DNA from: JAVVHH01 sp032249615 | GTDB taxonomy: Bacteria > Pseudomonadota > Alphaproteobacteria > Acetobacterales > Acetobacteraceae | DNA length: 64,000 nt | Assembly (NCBI GenBank): GCA_032249615.1 | Contig: JAVVHH010000001.1 | Span: 3,658 to 67,657 of the forward strand | Direction of reading: 5' to 3' | Shown here: piece after piece, positions 18,010-26,557 of the stretch | Layout of the letters: the number at the start of each line of letters is the position of its first letter | Position numbering within the stretch: the first letter of the stretch is position 1 | Made by a program: the position numbers and the translations under genes | The notes under the pieces: generated by a model | Seen by the model: only the letters and a program-made list of their open reading frames with translations | What the model was told of the DNA's origin: nothing | Databases searched by the model: none

Positions 18010-19307
18010 TATTTGGGTCCTGGAAGGGAGGGCGGGGTCAGTGTGCCGGTCGGCCCGAGCGGTGGGATCTGCCGGCTGGTCCGGTACGCGAGTGCCTCGC
18101 CCCAAGTCTGGCTCGGTCCGAAACGGGCGCTGTCGAGCATAGCCTGCGGCAACGGATCTCCCGGTTCCCAAATCCGGACAGGGATCGATGGTATGCCCTG
18201 TTCGCGCGCCACCGCAACGCGGGTGTTGTCGAGCGAGACCACTCCGTCAGGGATGCGCACGGCGTCGATCGGTGGGCCGTTCCAACCGTTCTCCGCCATC
18301 GAACGCCGAAGCGCGTCGGCGCGATTGTTGCCGCCCGCGCTGTTCTGGCTGAAGCGGACTTCCTTTGGATCGAGGTTTTCGACCGTCTGGCCAGGGCCGA
18401 CGGCGCGGGCACTCGGAGCGCCACCGCCAGCACGCGATCGGCCTCCTCCTCCTCCAGTGCGGCTGGTCGTCTCTCCGGTGGACCTTGCCGATCCGGTGCC
18501 GCCGTAATCCGACGTTCTGCGGGCCGCGCGGGTGATGAAGATGGTCAAGAACGCCAAGCCCAGCACCACGAAGGCGTCCGCCAGGTCTTTTGCCGCCGTG
18601 TCGAGATCGGCGTCGTTCTTGGCCGTCGTGGCGTCCGCCGCGGCAGCGGCCATTTGGTAGAGCGCCCGCACGCCGGCCAGTCCGGCGATGCCGTAAGCGA
18701 TCCCGGCCAGGACCACGTCCGCAGCCTCGCCGTAGCCGAAGAATTGCGCCGCAGCCAGGCCGGCGAACGCGGCGACGGTGAGGCCGATCGAAGTGGGCGA
18801 GATGAGCTGGAGGAACGCTTCCTTCAGCGGCCCGGACAGATATTTCGGCACCAGCCGCAGCGCCGCTTCGACGCGCTCGGCATGCGACATGTCGCGCACC
18901 GCCTTGGCTTTCGCCGCCGCGACGGTCGGCCCCGGGGCGGCCGGCCCCGGCGCGGCCGCTGGCTTGAACCCGCTCGCGACCCGGATGTCCGGATCGATCG
19001 CGTGTGGGAAATACGCGACCGTGAGACGATGCGACGCAACCGCTGCATTCAGCAGATCGATCATGTGCCGTTCCGACAGGCGCTCCGGCGCACCGGGCAG
19101 GCCGAGGCGGCGCCAGGCGCTGCGCAGGGTGGCGACGGCGCGCGGGTCGCGAAGCAGGGGCCGTAGCCGCTCGCCGGCATGCGCGCGGAAGGCGGTCGCT
19201 GCCGCGACCGACCCGAACGCGGCCGGCGGCGCCAGCACCAGCGTGCCGCCCGGCAACGGGATCGCGCACTCCGCCCGGGGCCGCGCGATGGCGATGCTAG
19301 TGGTCAA
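18009..19307 (-). CDS. Predicted T6SS toxin: membrane-segment domain plus C-terminal ParB/sulfiredoxin-like domain
   Basis: A 432-residue protein. Residues 1-120 are a small N-terminal domain with SERHMIDLLNAAV. Residues 165-260 carry hydrophobic segments (about 171-190, 197-216, 245-259) in a pattern seen in T6SS polymorphic toxins (DUF6861-like, tentative). A Gly/Arg/Ser-rich linker follows (270-308). Residues 309-413 form a ParB/sulfiredoxin-like domain: NLDPKEVRFSQ, IDAVRIPDGVVSLDNTRVAV and TWGEALAYRT. ParB-like domains occur as nuclease or nucleotide-processing warheads in polymorphic toxins; the activity here is unknown. The start is taken as the TTG at 19307, overlapping the upstream gene by 11 bases; no in-frame ATG occurs before residue 82. 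Gene order toxin-immunity-vgrG supports a delivered effector. Confidence 0.72.
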   Translation of the reverse strand: MTTSIAIARPRAECAIPLPGGTLVLAPPAAFGSVAAATAFRAHAGERLRPLLRDPRAVATLRSAWRRLGLPGAPERLSERHMIDLLNAAVASHRLTVAYFPHAIDPDIRVASGFKPAAAPGPAAPGPTVAAAKAKAVRDMSHAERVEAALRLVPKYLSGPLKEAFLQLISPTSIGLTVAAFAGLAAAQFFGYGEAADVVLAGIAYGIAGLAGVRALYQMAAAAADATTAKNDADLDTAAKDLADAFVVLGLAFLTIFITRAARRTSDYGGTGSARSTGETTSRTGGGGGRSRAGGGAPSARAVGPGQTVENLDPKEVRFSQNSAGGNNRADALRRSMAENGWNGPPIDAVRIPDGVVSLDNTRVAVAREQGIPSIPVRIWEPGDPLPQAMLDSARFGPSQTWGEALAYRTSRQIPPLGPTGTLTPPSLPGPK

Positions 19308-20073
19308 ACTGATCCATCCCGTACGTATGTATGACGTATTTCAGCGTGGTGCCGTATTGCGGGTCGGTCGCGTAGACGCCCGTCAGCGCGTCGGCGAAGG
19401 CGTCGGGGTCGGCGCGCTTGGCCATGGCGGGCTTGTAGGGTGCGGCCGTCGCCAGCAGCTTGCCGTGCTGGTCGAAGGCCTCGTTCAGCGACGCGAACTG
19501 ACGGAACTTGGCCGAAATGGTGATCGACTGCCCGGCGACGACCTCTCGGGTCGCGCTCTCGACGCTCGGCTGATCGCCGACGGCCTTGATCCCGAACGGG
19601 TTGTTGCTGCCCGGCGGCATGGCGGCGCCCCACGCACTCTCCACCGCCCATTGTGCGACGGTTACGGAAGCGGGCACGCCCCACTGCTTGAGCGATAGCT
19701 TGGCCGCCTCCTCGACCTCCGGCGGCACCTTGCCGAAATGGCCCACGAACGGTTTCTTCGGCTGCTCGATCAGGGGACGGGAGGCGAGCGAATAGTAGGT
19801 GGGGCTACCGGGCTCCACCAGCCCGGTGGGCGGCACCATGTTCATGACGACGGCCTGATAGGCCTCGATCGCCAGCGTGGTGCCCACGTCTTCCACGCCC
19901 GTCGCCGGCACCGGCGAATGGGGCTGCGGCAAGCGCTCGTCCAGCAACGATTGGATGATGAACACATCGAGCGGCGAGTTCGCTCCGCCGCGTCCCACCG
20001 ATTGGGTGATCGGCGGTGCGACCCGGCCCATCACGTCGGTACTCAGAACGGTCGGGGACGGAATCAAGGCCAC
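19297..20073 (-). CDS. T6SS-linked peptidoglycan hydrolase: PG-binding-like domain plus glucosaminidase domain
   Basis: A 258-residue protein. Residues of about 20-95 resemble a peptidoglycan-binding fold (SPLDVFIIQSLLDERL, LAIEAYQ, TGLVEPGSPTYYSL). Residues 120-258 are a glucosaminidase/GH73-type muramidase domain, with the probable catalytic Glu145 in VAQWAVESAWG, then NNPFGIKA and a FRQFASLNEAFDQH...L motif. There is no signal peptide, so export would depend on the T6SS or it would act after delivery. The start is GTG at 20073, with CCGGAG eight bases upstream; a longer reading into the divergent intergenic region is not favoured. It is either an antibacterial cell-wall effector or an aid to building the apparatus through the cell wall. 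No obvious periplasmic immunity gene lies beside it, which favours the second. Confidence 0.75.
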   Translation of the reverse strand: MALIPSPTVLSTDVMGRVAPPITQSVGRGGANSPLDVFIIQSLLDERLPQPHSPVPATGVEDVGTTLAIEAYQAVVMNMVPPTGLVEPGSPTYYSLASRPLIEQPKKPFVGHFGKVPPEVEEAAKLSLKQWGVPASVTVAQWAVESAWGAAMPPGSNNPFGIKAVGDQPSVESATREVVAGQSITISAKFRQFASLNEAFDQHGKLLATAAPYKPAMAKRADPDAFADALTGVYATDPQYGTTLKYVIHTYGMDQFDH

Positions 20074-20204
20074 AACGACAACTCCGGAACCGGGCCGTTC
20101 AGCGCACGCCCGCTTGCCAGGCGGTGCGTCAGGAACCCTTTCGCCTCCGTGTGAAAAGCGATACCGCTGGTTAACGATCATCGCACGAAGGAGCGTGACC
20201 GACA

Positions 20205-22895
20205 ATGCGTGCCGGCAGAAACGCCCTCATGCTCAACCTTCTCATCAGCTTCGTCGGCGTTGCCCTCCTGGCGGTCTTGGTCTGGTTCCTCGGGCCGTTG
20301 GTGCCATGGCTGGATGGGGTCGTCGTGCGCGGGGCGATCTGCCTCGTTCTGCTCCTGGTCTGGGCCGGTTACGCGGTCTGGACGGTCGTGCGCTGGCGGA
20401 AGCAGGGCCGCGAGCTCGAGCGCGGCCTCGTCGCCGCGGCCGCCGCCGAAGAGGTCGGCGCCATCCAGGAGCGGTTCGCCGCGGCGATCGCCACGCTGCG
20501 GCAAGCCGGCTCCCTCCATTCGCAGCCGTGGTATGTCATCATCGGCCCGCCCGGCGCGGGCAAGACGACGGCGCTGCTCAACGCGGGCTTGAGTTTCCCG
20601 TTCGCCGGGAAGGCGGGCGGCGCCCACCTGGCCGGCGTCGGCGGGACCCGGGATTGCGACTGGTGGTTCACCGACGAGGCCGTGCTGATCGACACCGCCG
20701 GCCGCTACACGACCCAGGACAGCGACGGCGTCGCCGACAGCGCGGGGTGGGGCGCCTTTCTCGACCTGCTGCGGCGCACCCGGCCGCGCCAGCCGCTGAA
20801 CGGGATCATCGTCGCAATCCCGGCGGTCGAAATCGCCGGCGTTCCCCAAGCGCTGCGCAGCGCCCATGCCCGCGCGGTCCGCGAGCGCGTGGAGGAACTC
20901 AACGGCAAGCTCAAAACCGACCTGCCGGTCTATCTGCTATTTACCAAAGCCGACTTGCTCGCGGGCTTCACCGAGTTCTTCGACGATCTGGACGCGGAGA
21001 GGCGGGGCCAGGTCTGGGGCACCACCTTTCCGCTCAGCCGCCGGCCGCTGCCAGTGCCAGATACCGGCAAGGCGCTGGAAGCCTTGGTCGCTCGGCTCGA
21101 TGAGCGCGTGATCGACCGGCTGCAGGCCGAGCGCAGCCCAGAGCGCCGGCGGCTGATCGCCGGATTTCCCACCCAGGTGGCAAGCTTGGTCCCGCTGCTC
21201 AGCAGCTTCGTGGAAGAGGCTTTCGGCGGCCACAAGCTGCGCCAGGCGCCGCTCCTGCGCGGCATCTACCTGACCTCAGGCACCCAATCCGGCACGCCGG
21301 TCGATCGGCTGACCGCGGTGCTGGCGCGCTCCTTCGCGCTCGCGCCCGCCCGCCTGGCCAGCCTGCGCCCGGAGAAGGGGCGGAGCTACTTCCTGCATCG
21401 CCTGATGAGCGACGTGCTGCCGGGCGAGGCCATGTTGGTCTCCTCCCGCCCGGAAATCGTCCGCCGCCGCAGGCTACTGCGCGGCGCCGGCTACGCGGGC
21501 ACCCTGCTGGCCACCGCAGCCGCCTGCGCCGCGATCTGGCATGTGCGCGCCGGCAATCTCCAGGCGCAAGCCGCCGTGGCGCAAGCGCTCTCCGCCCAGG
21601 CCGCCGAGGCAGCGCGCCTGCCGCTCGACCCGGTCGCCGACACCGACGCGTTGCGCCTGCTTCCGTTGCTGGATCAAGCGCAGGCGATGCCGTTACGGAC
21701 GGCGGTGGAATCGCAGGGTAACCTGCTGGATCAGGACGCCACGCTGGGCGAGATCAGCCGCACCACCTACCGCCTCGCCCTGCAACGCGACTTGCTGCCG
21801 CGATTGCTGCGGCGGCTCGAGGCGCAGCTCGCCGCGTCCTCCGACCGGCCGGAGGACGCCTACAACGCGACCAGGGTTTATCTCATGCTGGGTGGCGCCG
21901 GGCCGCTCGATCCGGCGCTGGTGCGGAACTGGTTGCAGCAGGACTGGAACGAGCGCTGGGGCGGGGCGGCGCAGCAGCGGCAGCGCGATCAACTCGCCCA
22001 GCACCTCGACGCGCTCCTCGCGGCGCCGCTGCCTGCCGTCGAGTTGGACGGCGCGCTGGTGGACCGCGCCCGTGCCGTGTTCAATCGCGTGTCGCCGGCC
22101 GCCCGCGTCTACAGCCGCATCCGCTCCTCCGCCGCCGGGCAAGCAGTTCCGCCCTGGCGCCCGCGCAGCGCGATGGGGCCGCTCGGCAGCGCCCTGTTCA
22201 CGGTGAAATCCGGCCGCTCGCTCGACGACGGAGTGCCCGGCCTGTTCACGCCCGCCGGCTACTACGACGCCTTCCTGCCCGCGATCGCGCCCACGATCCG
22301 CGCCGTCGCCGCCGAGAGTTGGGTGACCGGCAACCCGGTCAAGGCAGACGACGACTCCGCCCGCCTGGCCGCGATCGAGCAGGAGGTCGACGGGCTCTAT
22401 CGGGCGGACTTCATCCGCACTTGGGACGGCTTCCTCGACGACCTGCAGTTCACGCCGTTCCGCAGCGTCGCCCAGGCCGCGCAGGACCTGTACGTGCTGA
22501 CGTCGCCGCAATCGCCGATCAGGCAGATTCTGGGAAGCATCGCGCTTCAGGTGAGCCTGCCTCCGCCGCAGGGCGTGGCGGCCGCGCCCAAGCTGCCGGG
22601 TCAGCCGTCGCGTGCGTCCGGCCCCGCCGCCGCGATTGCCGCGCATTACCGGCCCCTGATCGATCTGGTGGGGCAAGGCCCGGGCGCGCCGCTCGATCAA
22701 GCGCTCCGGTCGCTGACCGACCTCCAGCAGTGGTTGGCCAAGCTCGCGGCCGCAGCCATCAACGTCCCGGCGCCTTCGCCCGGCACCACCGACCCGGCCG
22801 CCGCCCTCAGTACAGAAGCGCAACGCTGGCCCGAACCGTTGCGTCGCTGGTTCATGACAATGGCCGACTCAGCGGCAGCGCTCAGGCCCAAGTAG
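20205..22895 (+). CDS. Second TssM (IcmF) paralogue lacking the C-terminal domain
   Basis: An 896-residue IcmF-family protein: two membrane segments (about 12-32 and 42-62), Walker A GPPGAGKTT at 113-121, the G-domain signature GVGGTRDCDWWFTDEAVLIDTAGRY, and a third membrane segment near 430. It aligns along its length with the 1169-residue TssM at 6608-10117 but stops at the position equal to about residue 910 there, so the final region that in the family contacts TssJ is missing. No out-of-frame remnant of that region is visible in the 103 bases before tssB, so this is a clean short protein, not a fresh frameshift. The ATG has GAAGGAG 11 bases upstream. It heads the tssBC operon, divergent from the glucosaminidase gene. 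Confidence 0.9.
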   Translation: MRAGRNALMLNLLISFVGVALLAVLVWFLGPLVPWLDGVVVRGAICLVLLLVWAGYAVWTVVRWRKQGRELERGLVAAAAAEEVGAIQERFAAAIATLRQAGSLHSQPWYVIIGPPGAGKTTALLNAGLSFPFAGKAGGAHLAGVGGTRDCDWWFTDEAVLIDTAGRYTTQDSDGVADSAGWGAFLDLLRRTRPRQPLNGIIVAIPAVEIAGVPQALRSAHARAVRERVEELNGKLKTDLPVYLLFTKADLLAGFTEFFDDLDAERRGQVWGTTFPLSRRPLPVPDTGKALEALVARLDERVIDRLQAERSPERRRLIAGFPTQVASLVPLLSSFVEEAFGGHKLRQAPLLRGIYLTSGTQSGTPVDRLTAVLARSFALAPARLASLRPEKGRSYFLHRLMSDVLPGEAMLVSSRPEIVRRRRLLRGAGYAGTLLATAAACAAIWHVRAGNLQAQAAVAQALSAQAAEAARLPLDPVADTDALRLLPLLDQAQAMPLRTAVESQGNLLDQDATLGEISRTTYRLALQRDLLPRLLRRLEAQLAASSDRPEDAYNATRVYLMLGGAGPLDPALVRNWLQQDWNERWGGAAQQRQRDQLAQHLDALLAAPLPAVELDGALVDRARAVFNRVSPAARVYSRIRSSAAGQAVPPWRPRSAMGPLGSALFTVKSGRSLDDGVPGLFTPAGYYDAFLPAIAPTIRAVAAESWVTGNPVKADDDSARLAAIEQEVDGLYRADFIRTWDGFLDDLQFTPFRSVAQAAQDLYVLTSPQSPIRQILGSIALQVSLPPPQGVAAAPKLPGQPSRASGPAAAIAAHYRPLIDLVGQGPGAPLDQALRSLTDLQQWLAKLAAAAINVPAPSPGTTDPAAALSTEAQRWPEPLRRWFMTMADSAAALRPK

Positions 22896-22941
22896 AGGGC
22901 AGTACGCGGTCCCTTGACGCCAGAATCATGTCAAGATGGCA

Positions 22942-22969
22942 TTGACCTCTTGGGGCCGGCAACTATAGT
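22942..22969 (+). promoter_or_regulatory. Predicted sigma70-type promoter of the tssB-tssG operon
   Basis: TTGACC (22942-22947), a 16-base spacer, then TATAGT (22964-22969), 30 bases before the tssB start. Matches to both consensus boxes are good, and the 103-base gap after the short tssM is long enough for an independent start site. Confidence 0.5.
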
Positions 22970-22998
22970 CGCGGCCATCATCCAATGGGGACTGGCAG

Positions 22999-23505
22999 AT
23001 GAGCGCAAGCATTCACGACAAGCTGAATCGCGTCCGCAAGCCGCGAGTTCACATCACTTATGAAGTCGAAACGGGCGATGCGCAGATCAAGCGGGAGCTT
23101 CCGTTCGTCATGGGCGTGATGGGCGATTTCTCGGGTGATCCGACGACGCCGCTGCGCCCGCTCGCCGACCGTAAGTTCATCCAGATCGACCGCGACAATT
23201 TCGACGACGTCATGTCGCGGGTCGGGCCCGGTCTCAAATTGAAGGTCGACAACACGCTGGCCGGCGACGGCAGCCAAATGGCGGTCGACCTCAAGTTCAA
23301 CAGCATCGAGGATTTCGAGCCTGGCCGGGTCGTGCAGCAAGTGCCAGCGCTGAAGGCTTTGATGGACACGCGCAACAAGCTGCGTGACCTCATGAGCAAG
23401 GTCGACCGTTCCGAGGAGCTCGAAGGACTGCTGGAACAAGTTCTCCAGAACGAGAACGAGCTGAAGTCGCTATCCGGCCAACTCGGCCTCGGCAAGGAAG
23501 GATAA
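22999..23505 (+). CDS. tssB: T6SS contractile sheath small subunit TssB (VipA)
   Basis: A 168-residue TssB: SIHDKLNRVRKPRVHITYEVETG at the N-terminus, LPFVMGVMGDFSG, RKFIQIDRDNFDDVM and a C-terminal helical stretch (ALMDTRNKLRDL). TssB pairs with TssC to form the sheath. The N-terminal helix is the segment that TagJ/ImpE binds in some systems. It is followed by tssC after 4 bases. Confidence 0.97.
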   Translation: MSASIHDKLNRVRKPRVHITYEVETGDAQIKRELPFVMGVMGDFSGDPTTPLRPLADRKFIQIDRDNFDDVMSRVGPGLKLKVDNTLAGDGSQMAVDLKFNSIEDFEPGRVVQQVPALKALMDTRNKLRDLMSKVDRSEELEGLLEQVLQNENELKSLSGQLGLGKEG

Positions 23506-23509
23506 GCCC

Positions 23510-25000
23510 GTGTCGGCAACGCAATCCACTCCGGAATCGGCCGCGGCCGAAACCGTCGAAGGCACGAACCTCCTCGACCAGGTCCTTTCGGCGACCAAGC
23601 AGACAGCGCCCGATCATGCGCAAGACCTCGTCAAGACGCTGGTCGAACAGGCGCTCGACGGCACCGTCACCTTCGACCGCAACCTCACCCGGACCTTTGC
23701 GCGCGCGATCGAAGCCATCGACCGCAAGATGTCGGTCCAGCTGAACGCGGTGATGCACGACCCTAAATTCGTCAAGCTGGAAGGGTCGTGGCGGGGGCTG
23801 CACTACCTCGTCATGAACAGCGAGACCAGCACGTCGCTCAAGATCCGCATGATCAACGTGAGCAAGCGCGAGCTCAACCGCGACCTGACCAAGGCGGTGG
23901 AATTCGATCAGAGCCAGCTGTTCAAGAAGATCTACGAGAACGAGTTCGGCACCCCCGGTGGCGAGCCTTATGGCGCTTTCATCGGCGACTACGAGTGGAC
24001 CAACCACCCCGACGACATCGAGACGTTGCGCTTGATGTCGAACGTGTCGGCCGCCGCCTTCGCCCCGTTCCTATCCGCCGCCAGCTCGCAAATGTTCGGT
24101 TTCGACGATTGGACTGAGCTGACCAAGCCGCGCGACCTCGCCAAGATCTTCGACACCAGCGAATACATGAAGTGGCGCTCCTTCCGTGACAGCGAGGACA
24201 GCCGCTTCGTTTCGCTCGTCATGCCGCGGGTCATCTCCCGCCTTCCCTACGGCGCGGCAACCAAGCCGATCGACGAGTTCGGCTACGAGGAAGCACCGGC
24301 CGATGCGGCCGGGGCCGCCAAGCCGATGGGGCATGGCGAATATTGCTGGATGAACGCCGCCTTCGTGATGGGCGCGCGCATGACGGACGCCTTCGCGAAA
24401 TACGGCTTCTGCACCATGATCCGCGGCGCCGAGGGCGGCGGCAAGGTCGAGAACCTGCCGACGCACCTGTTCCAGTCGGATGACGGCGATACCGACACGA
24501 AGTGCCCGACCGAAATCGGCATCACCGACCGGCGCGAATTCGAGCTCTCCAACCTCGGCTTCCTGCCGCTCTGCCACTACAAAAACACCGACTACGCCGT
24601 CTTCTTCGGCGGCCAGACGGTGCAGAAGCCCAAGAAATACGACCGTCCGGACGCAACCGCCAACGCCGCGATCTCCGCCCGGCTGCCCTACATCATGGCG
24701 ACGGCCCGCTTCGCGCACTACCTCAAGGTCATGGGCCGCGACAAGATCGGGTCGTTCATGGAAGCGACCGATTGCGAGAAGTGGCTGAACCGCTGGATCG
24801 GCAACTACGTCAACGGCAACGAAGCGGCCGGCGCCGAAGCAAAGGCGAAGTATCCGCTGCGCGAGGCCCGCGTCGAGGTAAAGGAAATCCCCGGCAAGCC
24901 CGGTTCCTACAATGCGGTCGCCTATCTCCGCCCCTGGCTCCAAATGGAGGAGTTGACCACCAGCCTGCGGATGGTGGCGCGCATCCCCGAAAAGGCCTGA
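23510..25000 (+). CDS. tssC: T6SS contractile sheath large subunit TssC (VipB)
   Basis: A 496-residue TssC: NAVMHDPKFVKLEGSWRGL, FDQSQLFKKIYENEFGTPGG, and a C-terminal region with CEKWLNRWIGNYV and AYLRPWLQMEELTTSLRMVA, typical of the family. The start is GTG at 23510, with AAGGA just upstream. It polymerises with TssB into the sheath. A divergent paralogue follows after 16 bases. Confidence 0.97.
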   Translation: MSATQSTPESAAAETVEGTNLLDQVLSATKQTAPDHAQDLVKTLVEQALDGTVTFDRNLTRTFARAIEAIDRKMSVQLNAVMHDPKFVKLEGSWRGLHYLVMNSETSTSLKIRMINVSKRELNRDLTKAVEFDQSQLFKKIYENEFGTPGGEPYGAFIGDYEWTNHPDDIETLRLMSNVSAAAFAPFLSAASSQMFGFDDWTELTKPRDLAKIFDTSEYMKWRSFRDSEDSRFVSLVMPRVISRLPYGAATKPIDEFGYEEAPADAAGAAKPMGHGEYCWMNAAFVMGARMTDAFAKYGFCTMIRGAEGGGKVENLPTHLFQSDDGDTDTKCPTEIGITDRREFELSNLGFLPLCHYKNTDYAVFFGGQTVQKPKKYDRPDATANAAISARLPYIMATARFAHYLKVMGRDKIGSFMEATDCEKWLNRWIGNYVNGNEAAGAEAKAKYPLREARVEVKEIPGKPGSYNAVAYLRPWLQMEELTTSLRMVARIPEKA

Positions 25001-25016
25001 TGCTGCTTCGTCCCGC

Positions 25017-26531
25017 ATGGAAAGGCTAGCCGACGCGCCGGCTGAGGACGTCCTCCCGCCATTGCGGGACGAGGTTTTGGCCGGCCGTTTCTTCGGCCCC
25101 CGCGCGGCCGAAGCAACCCACCGCCTCGCCGGCCTGATCGCCGGCGCCTCGGTGTTCCAAACGCTAAACGAGTGGTTCGGCATGGCGAGGACGGCGGCGC
25201 TGGCCGTGTCCCCCGAACACCTGCGCGGCGCCCTCGACCGGGATATCGCCGCGATCGACGACCTCATCGGCGCGCAACTCGACGCCGTGCTGCACCATCC
25301 GCGCTTCGCGGCCATGGAGGGCAGGTGGCGTGGGCTCGATTGGCTCCTGCACAGCTATGATTCCGGCGCGCGCATCAAGGTGCGATTGCTCACAGTGACT
25401 TGGTCCGAGCTCGCTCGCGACCTCGATCGGGCGGCCGAGTTCGATCAGAGCCAAGTGTTCCAGCGCGTCTACGAGGACGAGTTCGGCATGCCGGGCGGTG
25501 AGCCGTTCGGCCTTCTGCTGATCGATCACGAGGTGCACCACCTCGCCGGGCCCGGCGGCGACAACGTCTCTACGATCAAGCTGCTGGCGGCGGTCGCCGC
25601 GGCCGCCTTCGTGCCGATCGTCCTGCCCGCCTCGCCCCGTCTGCTCGAGGTCGACGGCTTTTCCGATCTGGCCTATTCGCAGCAGCCCGCTTCGCCGTTG
25701 CGGGCACCGAGCCATGCGCGGTGGCGGAGCTTGCGGCGCCATGAGGACATGCGCTTCATCTGCGTCGCGCTGCCTCGGCTGCTCGCTCGCACCACTTGGC
25801 GGGATGACCCGGCGCGCCACGACGGTTTCCGCTACGTCGAATACGCGCCAGACTCCGAGAGCCATTGCTGGATGTCCGCCGGCTTCGCTTTCGCCTCCTG
25901 CGTCGCGCGCGCCTTCGCCGCGTTCTCGTGGCCAGCCGACGTGCGCGGGGTCGAGGTCGATCGCGAAGCCGGCGGCGTCGTGCTCGGCCTCCCCGTCGAG
26001 ACCGACGCGACTGGCCACTGGGCACGGTCCGCGCTCGAGCTCGTGCTGACCGACGGACAGGAACGGGACCTGATCGATGCGGGGCTGATGCCGGTCTGCG
26101 GCCTGCCCTTCAGCGAGGAGGCGACGTTCAGCGCCGTCCGCAGCCTGCAGGAGCCGGCGCGGTTGAACACGGAACTCGCGACCGCCAACGCCCACGTGTC
26201 GGCGCAAATCAACTCCATGCTCTGCGTGGGCCGTTTTGCACATTACATAAAAGTAATGGGCCGCGACATGGTCGGCTCGATGATGACTGCGGACGTCATC
26301 GAGCGCCGGCTGCAGAAATGGCTCGACAATTACGTCAATGGCAACGCAATCGCCACGCGCGACAGCCGCGCCAAGGCTCCGCTGACCGCCGGGCGGGTGA
26401 CGGTTACCGAACGCCTGGGCAAGCCGGGCGTGTTCGGCTGCGTCGTGCACCTGCAGCCGCACTTTCAACTAGACGACGTGTCGACGACGTTTCGTCTCGT
26501 GACCGACTTGGCCGCCCCGGGCGGCCGTTAA
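25017..26531 (+). CDS. Second TssC-family protein (ImpD type)
   Basis: A 504-residue TssC paralogue. It keeps the core signatures of its neighbour (LHHPRFAAMEGRWRGLDWLL; AAEFDQSQVFQRVYEDEFGMPGGEP; CVGRFAHYIKVMGRDMVGSM; LQKWLDNYVNG) but has a different N-terminal domain (about residues 1-70) and many core substitutions. Rhizobial and Agrobacterium T6SS clusters also encode two such proteins (ImpC and ImpD, or TssC41 and TssC40). Whether it enters the sheath or acts at its base cannot be read from sequence. No clear Shine-Dalgarno precedes the ATG, so coupling to tssC is likely. Confidence 0.92.
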   Translation: MERLADAPAEDVLPPLRDEVLAGRFFGPRAAEATHRLAGLIAGASVFQTLNEWFGMARTAALAVSPEHLRGALDRDIAAIDDLIGAQLDAVLHHPRFAAMEGRWRGLDWLLHSYDSGARIKVRLLTVTWSELARDLDRAAEFDQSQVFQRVYEDEFGMPGGEPFGLLLIDHEVHHLAGPGGDNVSTIKLLAAVAAAAFVPIVLPASPRLLEVDGFSDLAYSQQPASPLRAPSHARWRSLRRHEDMRFICVALPRLLARTTWRDDPARHDGFRYVEYAPDSESHCWMSAGFAFASCVARAFAAFSWPADVRGVEVDREAGGVVLGLPVETDATGHWARSALELVLTDGQERDLIDAGLMPVCGLPFSEEATFSAVRSLQEPARLNTELATANAHVSAQINSMLCVGRFAHYIKVMGRDMVGSMMTADVIERRLQKWLDNYVNGNAIATRDSRAKAPLTAGRVTVTERLGKPGVFGCVVHLQPHFQLDDVSTTFRLVTDLAAPGGR

Positions 26532-26557
26532 TCCACGCCAGATTTCAAGGAACACCC

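Noticed and set aside
20205..22895. The short tssM as a frameshifted pseudogene
   Set aside because: All core motifs are intact and no remnant of the missing C-terminal region is found downstream in any frame.
22936..22955. A sigma54-type promoter before tssB (TGGCATTGACCTCTTGG)
   Set aside because: The second element lacks the required TTGC core at the right spacing, while a good sigma70 pair overlaps it.
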